Source: Chaetomium olivaceum (Eukaryota; Ascomycota; Sordariomycetes; Sordariales; Chaetomiaceae). From it: a stretch of DNA of 64,000 bases. Every line of letters begins with the position of its first letter. Positions within the stretch are counted from its first letter, which is position 1. Below the pieces are notes generated by a model. It was given only the letters and a program-made list of their open reading frames with translations. It did no database searches and had not been told where the DNA came from. Location: positions 29,466-93,465 of the forward strand of contig JAYWVB010000082.1 of assembly GCA_039881045.1 (NCBI GenBank), given 5' to 3'. This document shows positions 34,342-45,692 of this stretch, in pieces. The position numbers and the translations under genes are program-made.

Positions 34342-36005
34342 TCAATACAACTTCCCCGGAAACGCTCCCTCGACCGCCAAAGTAGCATAGTACAGCTCCG
34401 TCTCGGCCAGAATCACCATGCGGCCCTTCCCAGCAAACTGAAAGTTGGCCGACGTACTCCCAAGATAGATTTTGCCGATCAGCTTCCCAGACGGATTGTA
34501 CACCTGTACACCGTCGCCACATCCAGCGTACACGTTGCCCTTGGTGTCAACATGAATCCCATCCGGTACACCCGGCGTCACAAATGCGAAGGTCTTGCGG
34601 TTTTCCAACGTGCCGTCTTGAAGAACGTCGAAACGATAACTAGCAGCTCGTTAGCAGCCATCAAGACTTCAACTATGATGCATTAGTGCAAGAACGGTGG
34701 CTGCCTTACATGCTTGAAACAAAGCTGAAGTCATTGCCGTAGAAGGCCTGGGTCATTCCCGTGTCGGCAACATATAGATGGGAGCCGGTCGGTGAGAAGG
34801 TGATGCCTAGGAAAAAACACAATGAATGAGTTGGGTCTTCTCTCTTGGAACAGCCTTCCCAGGAACGTTCGCTGTCGCCCTAGCCAACACTACTTACCAT
34901 TAGGCATATTGAACCCATCGGCAGCAACCCTCACTACTCCCGTGGATGGATCGAATCGCCAGACCTGCTTCGGCAATCCTGGGGGTGGGCGGAAATCTTG
35001 AACGTATCCGTAGGTCGGGTCCGTGAAGTAAATCTCGCCGTTGTGGGGGTTGATGGAGGCGTCGTTGAGCGAGTTGAACTGGCGCCCAAAGAAGTTGTCC
35101 AGGATCACTTCAAGCATTTCCAGTCAATGCAAATCCGACTTCAGCCGATCCTGGGCTCTCTCACCTGTAGTGTTGTACGGAGGCTCCGGGTTCATGAGAT
35201 ACATGGCTGGAGCAATATTCTCGCCTTGGCCCTCGCCGAGGAACAGAAGTTGATCTCCGTAGTTGGTCGCCCCTATTTCTCCGTTATCAGCCCTGGACAG
35301 GATTGGCCGAGGTGGGGGACTCACCATTCGGGTTGATAACCTGGGGGTTGGAATCTACGACCTCCACTTTTACAGAACCACTCGCGTTCCTTTGGCTCGT
35401 TATCTCAGCAGAGATGGCGGACAGGGAAATCTTTTGAATGATGGCCGATTTGGCGAGGCCGGTCCCGGCAGCCTTCGCGCCAGCATTCTGGACAAAGAAC
35501 ATTTCGTCCTTGGCGGGATACCTTGACCGTGTCAGCAGCTCCCCGGTAAAACACGGATCTAGGTAATCATCAAGCCATACCAGACAGGGGCTTCATGGAA
35601 TATTGGGTCTGAATCGGTGTGGTTGAGGAGCGTCAACGTCGGGTTAGGGCCAATGATGGCCAGGAACTCTTCGTCGTAGATATGAAAGGGGCGAGCTGTG
35701 AGTGATTCCTTGCTTGTGCCTGGGGGGTAAAATTGCTATATTAGAAGTTTGAGTTAGCTTCACTGGAGCAGCATGGCATATCAGAGACTCACCGTAAACC
35801 CTCCCGCCATGGACGGGGGAGGCACATTGTAGAGCGCATTGAAGTCTCGTTGATCAATGATTTGAGCTTGAGGTCCAACACCATCTTCGTAGGGAAGAGC
35901 TGTACCCCATACTCCGGGGAGCAATCCTCCAGTGCCGCTGACGGAGAGCAACTGGCCCACCGCCACACTAGCAAGGGTAAAGCGAAAAAAGGGCATCTCG
36001 CGCAT
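34342..36005 (-). CDS. SMP-30/gluconolactonase-type lactonase, probably secreted
   Basis: Six-bladed propeller hydrolase, probably a metal-dependent lactonase; substrate unknown. Seven exons on the minus strand: 36005-35793, 35735-35581, 35521-35325, 35272-35165, 35107-34898, 34806-34710 and 34639-34342. All introns are GT-AG and all phases agree, giving about 425 residues. The N-terminus MREMPFFRFTLASVAVG is hydrophobic after a short charged start, a likely signal peptide; a second in-frame ATG lies three codons later. Family landmarks: FHIYDEEFLAIIGPNPTL, FHEAPVWYPAKDEMFFVQN, FNSLNDASINPHNGEIYFTDP, MPNGITFSPTGSHLYVADTG and PDGIHVDTKGNVYAGCGDGV, including the conserved Asn and Asp that bind the metal in this fold. 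Upstream acceptor at 35736 was chosen because it gives QFYPPGTSKESL in frame. Confidence 0.85.
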
Positions 36006-37912
36006 TTGAGTTATAAACAACCGACTTGAAGAGTCCTTCTCTGGAAACACCGTACACGTCAGTTTTATTTTATGAACGTGGGTTGCCATTGCGGGGAACC
36101 CTACTTACACGGTGATTTGTGCACAGGTTATACTCCTTCTATGGCCTGAAGCTTTACGACAGCTGGCCTACGTCAGTGGTCTCAGCAACGATTGGACCGG
36201 CTAACTGGCTGCAGCAATGGCCCGGTCAACTCCGCGATAGCTTCCGTGCGCCGTGGCTGTCGAGTAACAGTGTGACTTTTTGGTAGCGAGACGATCACAG
36301 CATGTCGTTTATCTGGAGATACAAATACTAAGGCTGCGGTTAAAGTGGTGTCTATAACAAATATCAAACGCCGATACACCAACAATGTAGGCCTTAAGCG
36401 ACCTAAAAAGTCGTCAATGATTTGAACTTTTGAAGGAAATGATGAGGTTGAAATTGAGCTTGTCATGCTGTCGATCTTTTCCGCTCTCTAACTAGCCGGG
36501 CAGCCCTTCCTGACCGCTCATCGACCCCCTTCCGCCTCTGTTACCCGGAAGACGGGATTGGGAGATTGACCGGCAGGGGCAATCATCGACGACGAACAAT
36601 ACAGGTAGGTACATATCTTAACTAAAATGAATCAGCCTGGACAACTCCTCCTTTACCACATTTATCATGGGTGTCAGTGCCCTGGAATTGGACCGCTGAC
36701 TTATAAAGTTCTATCTTCATCTGCAGTTATCTCAATCTGACAACTACTAGCTTCAATGGTGGCGACGATTACCTGTAATTTAAGAAGCTACGTGTTTAGC
36801 TAGTCATATCGTGCTTTTGAGCGGTGTCATAGGTTGGTGGATCCGTGACAAACAATGGAAGCTATGTCACTCCATGGGGAATCGAACATTTCAAGTTGAG
36901 AGAATCTATGAGTTCCTGCATTTCATCATAACCATTTTGACGAAGTCACAAGAACTTTCGGTATAGGTACGTAAGATATTACCGAGGGCATGGTATTACC
37001 GAACACATTTTAGATTGCAAAATCCCTCTGCCAACAACGGTCATTCGGTGACCGGATTTGCACGATGTGGCCTATTGTTGGCTGGCCTGAGAAAGGAACT
37101 TTGAGATCTCTGAATCGGGGAACCAGGGGGCACGGGAACCTGTGGGACACGGCTTGAACCAAATCATCTTTTTGATTCCTCACCATTTTAATACAATGAC
37201 ATGGTCCGCTGTCAGTGAATTAAGAAGGCTGCCTCCCTCTCTCTGAAATGGTTCCCAAACCCAACGGCCAACTGATTGATCACGCAGGTTCGCCCAATCG
37301 ATGGCGCCGACAACACGGCTCGGCAGCTGTTGAGTGGCGCTGAACCATCTCTAAAATATAACCGGGACGGAATGCTTGGGTCGGTCTCCCCAGACCCGTT
37401 GAGGAAGTCCCGGGCGGATTGGGAGGCCGCGATGCCGGGTAAATTGGAGTTTGATATTGCGCACATAGCCAACCACCAATGCCCGCGGGAGCTGTGACGC
37501 CGTTGTTGGGCGCGTGGCTGACTGCTACATAGTACTCCCGTCCTGGAGGGGGCATCCAAAACCCGGGGTATAGTGCTTTATACAAGTTAAGCCGCCAGTC
37601 CAGTCCGGGGCCCCAGATGCTTATTTCGGGAGGTTGCAGTGGTTGAAAGAAAGACCGAGAAGGAGCCCATGCCAATATTTTCCTGGTCACAGATACTGGT
37701 AGCGCCGGTAATTGAACGAGAAGACGGTTTGATAGGTGTGCCAGCAAGTCCGAGGTGTGGTCGGGCTAAGGAGAGCGGAGAGGTATAAACCATATATCAA
37801 CGCCCGAATCGATCAGCCCCTTCTACGCTGTTTGATTTTGGCCCCCTTTTTCTCCAGGCTTGATAGGTCCATCATCCAAATATCAACATCCTCGTTCATC
37901 ATTAAAGCCATC
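36006..37912. other. Intergenic, lactonase to AA9 gene
   Basis: Divergent promoters of the two genes with a central part (36200-37200) visibly richer in A and T. A 94-codon ATG frame at 36466-36182 (minus) has no recognisable features. The right end is the AA9 promoter. Confidence 0.5.
37764..37789 (+). promoter_or_regulatory. AA9 promoter elements: XlnR/XYR1-type site and TATA box
   Basis: GGCTAA at 37764-37769 matches the core bound by XlnR/XYR1-type xylanase/cellulase regulators, and TATAAA at 37784-37789 sits about 125 bases before the ATG. CreA-like SYGGRG sites (CTGGAG near 37543, CCGGGG near 37606) are upstream. Short motifs; regulation is inferred. Confidence 0.4.
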
Positions 37913-39030
37913 ATGAGGTCGACATTCGCCGCCGCACTGGCCGCTTTCGCTGCCCGGGAAGTCGCTGGCCATGCCACCTTCCAACAGCTCTGGGTGGACG
38001 GCACCGATTATATAAGTTTCCCCTCGTTGTGTTCCCCTTACTTAGGTCTCAGACTAACAAGCTTAGCACGGTGGTTCTTGCGTGCGTCTGCCGAGCAGCA
38101 ACTCGCCCGTCACCAACGTCGGGAGCCGCGACTTCATCTGCAACACGGGCGCCCGCGCCGTCAGTGGCAAGTGCCCCGTCAAGGCGGGCGGTACGGTAAC
38201 GGTGGAGATGCACCAGCAGCCCGGCGACCGCAGCTGCAACAACGAGGCCATCGGCGGGGCGCACTACGGCCCCGTGCAGGTGTACCTGACCAAGGTGTCG
38301 GACGCAACCACCGCGGACGGCTCGACGGGCTGGTTCAAGATCTTCTCCAACTCGTGGTCCAAGAAGTCCGGCGGTAACTCTGGCGACGACGACAACTGGG
38401 GCACCCGCGATCTCAGCAACTGCTGCGGCCGCATGGACGTCCCGATCCCCAAGGACCTCGCCTCGGGCGACTACCTGCTCCGCGCCGAGGCTCTGGCCCT
38501 GCACACGGCGGGTCAGGCCAACGGCGCCCAGTTCTACATGAGCTGCTACCAGATCAGCATCGAGGGCGGCACTGGCACGGCCAACCCGGCGACGGTCAAG
38601 TTCCCCGGTGCGTACAGCGCGAACGACCCGGGTATCAAGGTCAACATCCACTCGGCGCTGAGTGGGTATCAGGCGCCCGGCCCGGCCGTGTACGCGGGCG
38701 GCACAACCAAGCAGGCCGGTTCCGGGTGCTCCGGGTGCGAGAAGACGTGCAAGGTCGGCTCGTCGCCCACGGCGGTGGCACCATCCAGCGGAGGCTCCAC
38801 TGGTGGCAACGGTGGCGGTGCGGCACCCGGGGGTGGTGGCGCATGCTCCGTGCAGGCGTATGGGCAGTGCGGCGGTGATGGGTACTCGGGTTGCACCGAG
38901 TGCGCGGTAAGTTTTGACCTCCGGAGATTGGGTTCAGGGGGGTTAACTTTACTGACAACCGTGATAGTCCGGCTTCACTTGCAAGGCGGTCTCTCCGCCC
39001 TACTACTCGCAGTGCGCTCCTAGCTCTTAA
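37913..39030 (+). CDS. AA9 lytic polysaccharide monooxygenase with CBM1
   Basis: Secreted copper enzyme that oxidatively cleaves cellulose. Exons 37913-38011, 38067-38906 and 38968-39030 give 333 residues. Signal peptide MRSTFAAALAAFAAREVAG is cut before HATFQQLWVDG, which leaves the N-terminal His of the copper brace. The second His is in EAIGGAHYGPV, and the axial Tyr in GAQFYMSCYQI. A Gly/Ser linker leads to a complete CBM1, with CSVQAYGQCGGDGYSGC then SGFTCKAVSPPYYSQC. The C1-oxidising-like pattern DNWGTRDLSNCCGRMDVPIP is present. Intron 1 (38012-38066) starts with ATAAGT instead of GTAAGT: the conserved reading requires DY joined to HGGSCVRLP, and no GT donor keeps frame. It has a good CTAAC branch and TTAG acceptor. 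This is either an AT-AG intron or a G-to-A change that would weaken splicing. Confidence 0.92.
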
Positions 39031-39472
39031 GGGGTAGCGGGTGATAACCGCACATTAAGTGTTAGCGAAAGGGTGGGTGAGAGGCGGAGTCAGGCTGTTG
39101 GCGATTTGACAGCTGTAAACGGAAACTTGTCTGCATAGCCTTCGTTAGTAAATATGTTGCGTTCTGTACTTTAACGCGCGAATCCTCGAGACGCAACATT
39201 GAGTGATGTTGGGTGATGCTGGGCGACCACAGTGAAAGTGCGACGCTTGGCTTCCTCTTAGCTACCGCTTTGCGAAAAGGACGATAATATGATTTTAACC
39301 GAATTTCTTTGTGTTGACGCAAAAAATAAATGTGTTGACTCGAGACCTGCGGGACCGTCGTCTAAATGTCATATGTACACCTGGCTCCCGACCTGACAAG
39401 GGACCTGGTGCCTCTCCCCGCGCATCTCTGCGCCGCCAAGTTTGCAATCCGCCCCCATCCCCAGCTACCTGC
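39031..39472. other. Convergent intergenic, AA9 to complex I subunit
   Basis: 3' regions of two convergent genes; no gene seen. Confidence 0.5.
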
Positions 39473-40312
39473 TCATGATGAGCTCTTGCCCAGGCGCTCG
39501 GCCTCAAGTTCCCGCTCCGCCTGTTGGTAGTATTTGGCCGTGTCGACACCGTGCTGGCTGTGGTTCACAAAGTTGAACCAGGGAAGGACGCCGAAAAAGA
39601 GGGCCGAGTACCTCGACTGGCGGGCGGCGACACCCTGCATGGCGGGGGTGAGCTTGCTCTCGCCGTAGAGTGGCTCGCCGGCCTTGACTTTGTCGACCAT
39701 CTCGCGCATATCCATTTGAACCTCCCGGGCGTTCTCGCTCATGCCGTAGAACCGGACTGCATAATGGTCAGCATTTTCGCGAGCCAAAAAAAAAAGGTTC
39801 CATTTTCCCCCACGATCCACACGGCTTTCCGTAGCAATCGGTATCCCTGTGTCGGATCGCGGGGTCGATCGCCCAAGGCAAAACTCGGTTCACGTACGGA
39901 TGGAGCGCTGGTAGTAGTAGAGGAAGCCGCCGGTAAGGCCGATGAAGCCAGCTAGCCGCATGGCCTGGGCAAAGCCGCCCTTGCCAACCTGGGACGGGGC
40001 GAACCTCTCCATGGCGTAGAGAAGACCGGGGCCAGCAGCGCCGGCAGCGGCGCCGTGTACATAGTCGGATGTGCGGGCGTACCGGACTACGCGCATAAAG
40101 TGCCTGTGGTATCCAATTGAGTTAGGCTGGCTCGAACGAAATCGCATGCAGCGCAGTGTTGGCGGGGAAGAACGTACGGGTCATTGTCGATGAGCTGATT
40201 TCGGCGTCAGTGCGGGTCGCAAGAGGCTAGCAATTGGGTGTCAACCTACCGGATAGTCAGTCTTGACTGTCTTGCTCGGCCACTGATACGTCTGGGTTGT
40301 TGGGTTCGACAT
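39473..40312 (-). CDS. NADH:ubiquinone oxidoreductase 21 kDa subunit
   Basis: Accessory subunit of mitochondrial complex I in the inner membrane. Four exons: 40312-40250, 40194-40178 (17 nt), 40103-39898 and 39756-39473; introns 55, 74 and 141 bp, phases consistent, 189 residues. The start gives MSNPTTQTYQWPSKTVK, followed by LIDNDPHFMRVVRYARTSDY, a Gly/Ala-rich membrane segment (VHGAAAGAAGPGLLYAMERF, MRLAGFIGLTGGFLYYYQRS) and FYGMSENAREVQMDMREMVD. This order is that of the fungal 21 kDa subunit. Shares a 329-bp divergent promoter with the Csm3/Swi3 gene. Confidence 0.85.
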
Positions 40313-40641
40313 CTTGGCGGCCGACAAGGCGTCGTTGAGAGTCTCAATGTGCTGAGCGATTGAGTCCAGTTGCCCGATTGAAGCTTCCTGGGTCTCGAGC
40401 TCGAAGTTGTTGCTGCCTCAGGCCTGGGCCGTTGTGGGGGATGTGCTGGGGAATGCTCCAGAAGCACGGCCACAAAGCGCCACAGATAGAGAGAGAATGG
40501 ATCCTGAGCCACAACCAATCACTGAGTTACAGCCGAGTGCATCTCTTTAACGCGACGCGCTTGGCTTTCTCATTAACGCGCTCTCGAACGAACCGAAGCC
40601 CCAACAACTTGCAACACGGCGAGAATAACCAAGTTGCGAAA
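40313..40641. other. Bidirectional promoter, complex I subunit and Csm3/Swi3
   Basis: 329 bp between two divergent starts; no gene. Confidence 0.55.
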
Positions 40642-42041
40642 ATGCCTTCAAAGACGGCTTCCAAGTCGGCAGATACTGCTAGGCGCGGAAATAACGGTAA
40701 CTTTGTCGATGATTACCTTGCCGATTGGGATGACGACCCGTTCAGGTCTGTTAGCCCTGAGCCGGCTAAGAATGACAAGGACGGGGAGAAAAAGAAGGAT
40801 ATTTTGGGTATCGACAAGGAGCTCGACCTCAAGAAGAAACCTAGGGCTCCAAGAGTAAAGCTGGATGAGACTCGGTCAGCAAACCTGGTATTTTTCACCT
40901 TTACTGCCAGCTGACCCTGATGTAGACTACTTTCAGACAAGGGAATCCCAAAACTAAGAAAGATGGCGCCGAGGCTCAAGTTAAAGGGAAAGGGACATGA
41001 GGTAACGAATTGCTGCAGCCCATTGTTTGATGACCCCAGTCTAACCAACGACAGTTCTCCGACGCTGCCCGGTTACTCTCTTTCTACCAAGAATGGCTGG
41101 ATGACCTCTTTCCCAAAGCCACCTTTCTCGATGCTCTCGCAATGGTGGAGAAGACAGGCCACAAGACAACCATGCGCAGTGCCCGACAAAAGTGGATTGA
41201 CGAGCTCAAGCCCAGGGCAGTTACTGAGGAGGATGACGAAGACAACCGGATTCACCGGGGTGCGGTTGGCCCGCAGCAGCCGCCGAAAGTCGCGCCAATA
41301 TTCGAGAACACGGCGAAGGCCGCCGGGGAACGGGCGAAGACACCTACCGCCGATGACCTCTTTGGGGATGACGACCTTTACAATGCCACCCCGGTGCGGA
41401 ACACTGGTAGTACTGCACCGCCCAGGCAAGCGGGAGGCGATATTCCAGACGACGACGACCTAGATGCGTTGATGGCTGAGGCGGAAGCGGAGTCAAGCGC
41501 CCAGACACAGCGGCCCAAACCCGGTGCACCCTTTGGGAGCATATTCGGTAACGGAGCGAAAGCTGCAGCCCCGGTCATGGTCGCGGGGCCTGACGACGAT
41601 GATTTGGACGCGTTGATGGCTGAGGCCGAGGCGCAGTCAATCCCGACCCGCCCGGCTCAACCTGTCGTGACCGGGAGCATTTTTGGCAACGGGGTCAAGA
41701 AACAAACGACACAAGTAACTGGCAACGATGACGATGACCTGGATGCGCTCATGGCGGAAGCGGAGGCGGAGGCGGTGGTCCAGAGAACTTCTCAGCCCGT
41801 CGAACCCAAGGAAGCCGGTGGTGGCAATGCGCAGGCCGCAGGGAAGGCTCTGAACTTTGACGACGACGATGATGATCTTGATGCACTCATGGCGGAGGCA
41901 GAAGGCGAGACGGGGGCCAGCGCTGGGGAAGCACCTTCAGGTGACAACAAGAAGGCTTCGGCTCAGGCCGAGACCGGCGGGGAAACAGGTGGATTTGATG
42001 ACGATGAAGAGGCCATGGCCGAAATGGATGGTCTATGGTGA
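40642..42041 (+). CDS. Replication fork protection protein Csm3/Swi3 (TIPIN family)
   Basis: Partner of Tof1/Swi1/Timeless in the fork protection complex, stabilising stalled forks and promoting cohesion. Exons 40642-40874, 40926-41001 and 41055-42041; 431 residues. The Swi3 domain spans about residues 70-150: DETRLLSDKGIPKLRKMAPR and [37 protein letters not shown]. The C-terminal half carries four copies of DDDDLDALMAEAE-type repeats at 41448-41492, 41592-41636, 41727-41771 and 41865-41909; GSIFGNG occurs twice between them. The copies differ at the DNA level, so they are not a recent slippage product. Each looks like an acidic amphipathic helix, suggesting multivalent binding to a partner; the partner is unknown. 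Confidence 0.88.
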
Positions 42042-42497
42042 AACTACCTAGCGTTGGAATCCAATGTGGCGGTTTCTGTACGAATTCTGGTTCAAACCTT
42101 GCATTATCAAGCAACGGATGCCCCTGAGTCAGCGCTTCGAGACGCAAGGCCAACATTACAATACTAACTAGTTTGCGGCAGGAGAGTCCATGTGTGTGGC
42201 CAAGTGGCCAAAACACACACTACGATTAGTATTCAAAGCAGTCTATCTCCGTTCGGATCCGGCGGTGCCACGGTCCTTCACATCTTCAACTCCGGAGTCG
42301 CTCCGTACACCCGAAACCGAGCCGCTGTTCCCGGGTAGCTTCGGTTCCCACACCCCGGCCTTGGCGGGGCCAAGCTTTCCTTGATCAACACCCGTGGACC
42401 CGACTCTCCTCCGTTCCCTTTTACACTTCGGTCAATTGACTGCGTCGACTACACATTTGGACGCAATTCGCCTATTGACACCATACACAGCAGCTCG
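42042..42497. other. Intergenic, Csm3/Swi3 to methylisocitrate lyase
   Basis: 456 bp; promoter and leader of the lyase. The lyase frame is open upstream to 42381, but without a better start. Confidence 0.5.
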
Positions 42498-44321
42498 ATG
42501 CTGCGTACCATCATTCCCCGCGTCCCCCGGCGGACCGCATCATTACGGCCACTGTCCGCCCTCGCCTCCGGTCCAACAGTCACATGCTCCCGTCGGCTCA
42601 TATCGGCCTCTAGCCGAATGGCTTCGTCGCTACCACCCCTCGATTCCTCGATCCCGTCCACCGAGCCTTCGAAATCATACCAGCTCCTTCCGGAGGCACA
42701 AAAGGCAGGCGCAGCTGAGGATGCCCTGCACCAGCAACAAGTGAAGGATGTTGAGGCGTGGTGGGCGTCGCCCCGGTTCGCCGGGATCAAGCGTGACTGG
42801 ACGGCCGCCGACGTGGTGAGCAAGCGCGGTTCGCTACAACAGTCATACCCAAGCTCGGTAATGGCGCGCAAGCTCTGGAATCTCATCCGCGAGCGCGAGG
42901 CAGCCGGCCAACCAATCCACACCATGGGCGCCATCGACCCGATCCAGATGACGCAGCAGGCGCCACACCAGGAGGTGCTCTACATTTCCGGGTGGGCGTG
43001 CTCATCGCTTTTGACGACAACAAACGAAGTGTCCCCCGACTTTGGCGACTACCCATACAACACGGTGCCCAACCAGGTGCAGCGCATGTTCAAGGCCCAA
43101 AGCATGCACGACCGCAAGCACTGGTTCCTACGGTCTCAGATGACAGCCGAGGAGCGTGCCAAGACACCCTACGTTGACTACTTCCGCCCCATCATCGCCG
43201 ATGGTGACACGGGTCATGGCGGACTGACGGCCGTTATGAAGTTGGCCAAGCTCTTCGCCGAGAACGGAGCGGCGGCCGTACATTTTGAGGATCAGATGCA
43301 CGGCGGGAAGAAGTGCGGCCACTTGGCGGGCAAGGTGCTCGTTCCGACCGGCGAGCACATCAACCGGTTGAAGGCGGCGCGGTTCCAGTGGGATGTCATG
43401 GGCACGGAGAACCTGGTCATCGCGCGCACCGACTCAGAGAGTGGCAAGCTGCTGTCGTCATCCGTCGACGTGCGCGACCACGAGTTCATTCTCGGTGTGG
43501 CAGACCCGGCTGCCGAGTCTCTCGCCGAGACGCTCGCGACCATGGAAGCCAAGGGCGCCTCAGGAGCGGAGATCGACGCCTTCGAAGCGCAATGGGTGAA
43601 GAACACCAAGCTCGTCACATTTGACGAGGCCGCGGTAGGCCACTTCGAAGCCAACGGCGTCAGCGCGGACAAGATCGCCACTTACACCTCGGCCGTCGCA
43701 GCTGACCGCGACATGGGCATCACCTCCCGGCGCAAGCTCGCCGAGTCCCTCACACCCAACAACCCCGTCTACTGGAACTGGGACGTGCCACGTACGCGCG
43801 AGGGCTTTTACCACTTCCGCGCGGGCATGGCCCCCGCCACTAAGCGCGCGCTCGCGTTCGCGCCCTATGCCGACATGCTCTGGGTAGAGACGGGCGACCC
43901 CAACGTGCAGGTGTGCGCGGATCTCGGGCGAGCTGTGCGGTCCCGCTTCGCCGGCAAGCCGCTCGTCTACAACCTGTCGCCGTCGTTCAACTGGATGGCG
44001 CACGGATTCACGCCCGAGACCCTCCAGGGCTTCATCTGGGACATCGCGCGGGAAGGGTTCGTTCTGCAGCTAGTTAGTCTGGCGGGCTTGCACAGCACGG
44101 CGACCATCAGCAGCGAGCTAGCGAGGCGGTTTAAGGGGGAGGGCATGGCGGCGTATGTGGAGCTCGTGCAGAAGCCGGAGAAGGAGCTTGGTGTAGATGT
44201 GCTCACGCATCAGAAATGGAGCGGTGCTAATTATGTGGATGCGGTGCTGGGGCATATCCAGAGCGGGAGCTCGGGGAGCAAGAGCATGGGCGAGGGGAAT
44301 ACCGAGGGGCAGTTTGTGTAA
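42498..44321 (+). CDS. 2-methylisocitrate lyase, mitochondrial (isocitrate lyase family)
   Basis: Cleaves 2-methylisocitrate to pyruvate and succinate in the methylcitrate cycle of propionyl-CoA breakdown. Intronless, 607 residues. The N-terminus MLRTIIPRVPRRTASLRPLS is a clear Arg/Ser-rich mitochondrial presequence, which separates it from glyoxysomal isocitrate lyase; there is no peroxisomal C-terminus (ends EGQFV). Substrate and metal motifs: GWACSSLLTTTNEVSPDFGDYP, IADGDTGHGG, FEDQMHGGKKCGH with the catalytic Cys, IARTDSESG, and YNLSPSFNWMAHGF. Some fungal methylisocitrate lyases retain weak isocitrate activity, so the substrate is assigned by the leader and family pattern, not by a single diagnostic residue. 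Confidence 0.88.
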   Translation: MLRTIIPRVPRRTASLRPLSALASGPTVTCSRRLISASSRMASSLPPLDSSIPSTEPSKSYQLLPEAQKAGAAEDALHQQQVKDVEAWWASPRFAGIKRDWTAADVVSKRGSLQQSYPSSVMARKLWNLIREREAAGQPIHTMGAIDPIQMTQQAPHQEVLYISGWACSSLLTTTNEVSPDFGDYPYNTVPNQVQRMFKAQSMHDRKHWFLRSQMTAEERAKTPYVDYFRPIIADGDTGHGGLTAVMKLAKLFAENGAAAVHFEDQMHGGKKCGHLAGKVLVPTGEHINRLKAARFQWDVMGTENLVIARTDSESGKLLSSSVDVRDHEFILGVADPAAESLAETLATMEAKGASGAEIDAFEAQWVKNTKLVTFDEAAVGHFEANGVSADKIATYTSAVAADRDMGITSRRKLAESLTPNNPVYWNWDVPRTREGFYHFRAGMAPATKRALAFAPYADMLWVETGDPNVQVCADLGRAVRSRFAGKPLVYNLSPSFNWMAHGFTPETLQGFIWDIAREGFVLQLVSLAGLHSTATISSELARRFKGEGMAAYVELVQKPEKELGVDVLTHQKWSGANYVDAVLGHIQSGSSGSKSMGEGNTEGQFV

Positions 44322-44692
44322 ACAACCAACCACTGGACTGTAGTTTCGTGCTGGACTGGGGTTATGTACATACACAGTAAGTTAGAAAGAGGTTAGTTAG
44401 TGTTGGGTAGAGGTATCCGAACCAGCCTAACAGCAGCAGTGCCCAATCCGTGTTATTCCGACTGTGTGGAGGAAGAGAGCCTGAGGTGGGAGTCGGTCTG
44501 GAGTCTGGACTTCCATCTCACCCCTGAGAGGGTCCCATGACCTCTTATCGTTCTGTTTACTGCCCGAGTAGGTCTGGCTTATCTCTACCCCGCCGATTGC
44601 GCTCCAACAATCAACACCATCTTGGGCGCCTGGGAAACATCACACAACTCTACAATCCGATTTACACTTCATAAACCGGATTTGTTGTTGCA
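44322..44692. other. Intergenic, lyase to SDR
   Basis: 371 bp; no gene seen. Confidence 0.5.
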
Positions 44693-45692
44693 ATGGCTTC
44701 TTCAGGTCGTGGCCGTCTGGCTGGCAAAAATGCCGTGATCACTGGTGCGGCCGGGTAAGTTTTGCTGCAGTGTCACATTGCTTGCCGAATGCAAGTTGTG
44801 TAACTCAGCATGAGAACGAGATGTAGCTGACCCTTTTTAGCGGTATCGGCCTCGAAACCAGCATCCTATTCGCGAAAGAAGGCGCCAATGTTCTCATGAC
44901 GGATATCTCGCAGGAGGCGTTGGACAAGGCTCTAGCCAAGGTCAAGCAGCTCGTGCCCAACGCTGGTCGTCTCGAGACCAAGGTATGATATTCGCTTCAT
45001 ACGCCAAAAATTAATTCTAATAATTTGGCCATGAACAGCGCTGCGACGTCTCCAAAGAGGCCGACGTCCAGGCCAGCGTCGAGCACCTCGACTCCTGGGG
45101 CGGGCTTGACGTCATCTTCAACAACGCCGGCATCATGCACGCGCGGGACGACGACGCCCTCAACACCCCCGAGGAAATTTGGGACCTGACGCACAACATC
45201 AACGTCAAGGGTGTCTGGTTTGGCTGCAAGCACGCCGTGCTGGCTCTGCGCCGCCACAAGAAGACCCGCGGCAGCATCATCAACACGGCCTCGGTCGTCG
45301 CCCTCGTCGGCTCCGCCACCCCGCAACTCGCCTACACGGCCAGCAAGGGCGCTGTTTTGGCCCTCACCCGCGAGCTCGCCATCGTCCATGCCCGCGAAGG
45401 GTTCCGCTTCAACAGCCTGTGCCCGGCACCGCTCAACACGCCGCTGTTGCAGGACTGGCTGGGCGACGACGCCGCCAAGCGCCACCGCCGCGAGGTGCAC
45501 TTCCCGACGGGCAGGTTTGGTGAGGCTATTGAGCAGGCACAGGCAGTGGTGTTCTTGGCGAGCGATGAGAGCAGCTTCGTCAATGGGTCTGACTTTGTCG
45601 TGGACGGTGGCATGAGCAAGGCATATGTCACGCCTGAAGGCCCCGCTGCGGCGCCGCCCGTCAACAATGCGCTCAAGGATAGCCTCGAGTGA
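44693..45692 (+). CDS. Classical short-chain dehydrogenase/reductase
   Basis: NAD(P)-dependent oxidoreductase, 285 residues, substrate unknown. Exons 44693-44754, 44841-44982 and 45039-45692. The first intron splits the cofactor loop: ITGAAG joins GIGLETSILFAKEGANVLMTD, giving TGAAGGIG. The Asp after the second strand (MTDIS) favours NAD over NADP. NNAGIMHARDDD, the Ser in INTASVVALVGS, and YTASKGAVLALTREL complete the active site. The end EGPAAAPPVNNALKDSLE is longer than the core fold. No neighbouring gene suggests a pathway. Confidence 0.88.

Noticed and set aside
36182..36466. 94-codon minus-strand frame
   Set aside because: Has an ATG but no conserved feature; sits in an AT-richer spacer.
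37913..44321. AA9, methylisocitrate lyase and SDR as a co-regulated carbon-use cluster
   Set aside because: They are separated by housekeeping genes (complex I, Csm3) and share no visible promoter motif.
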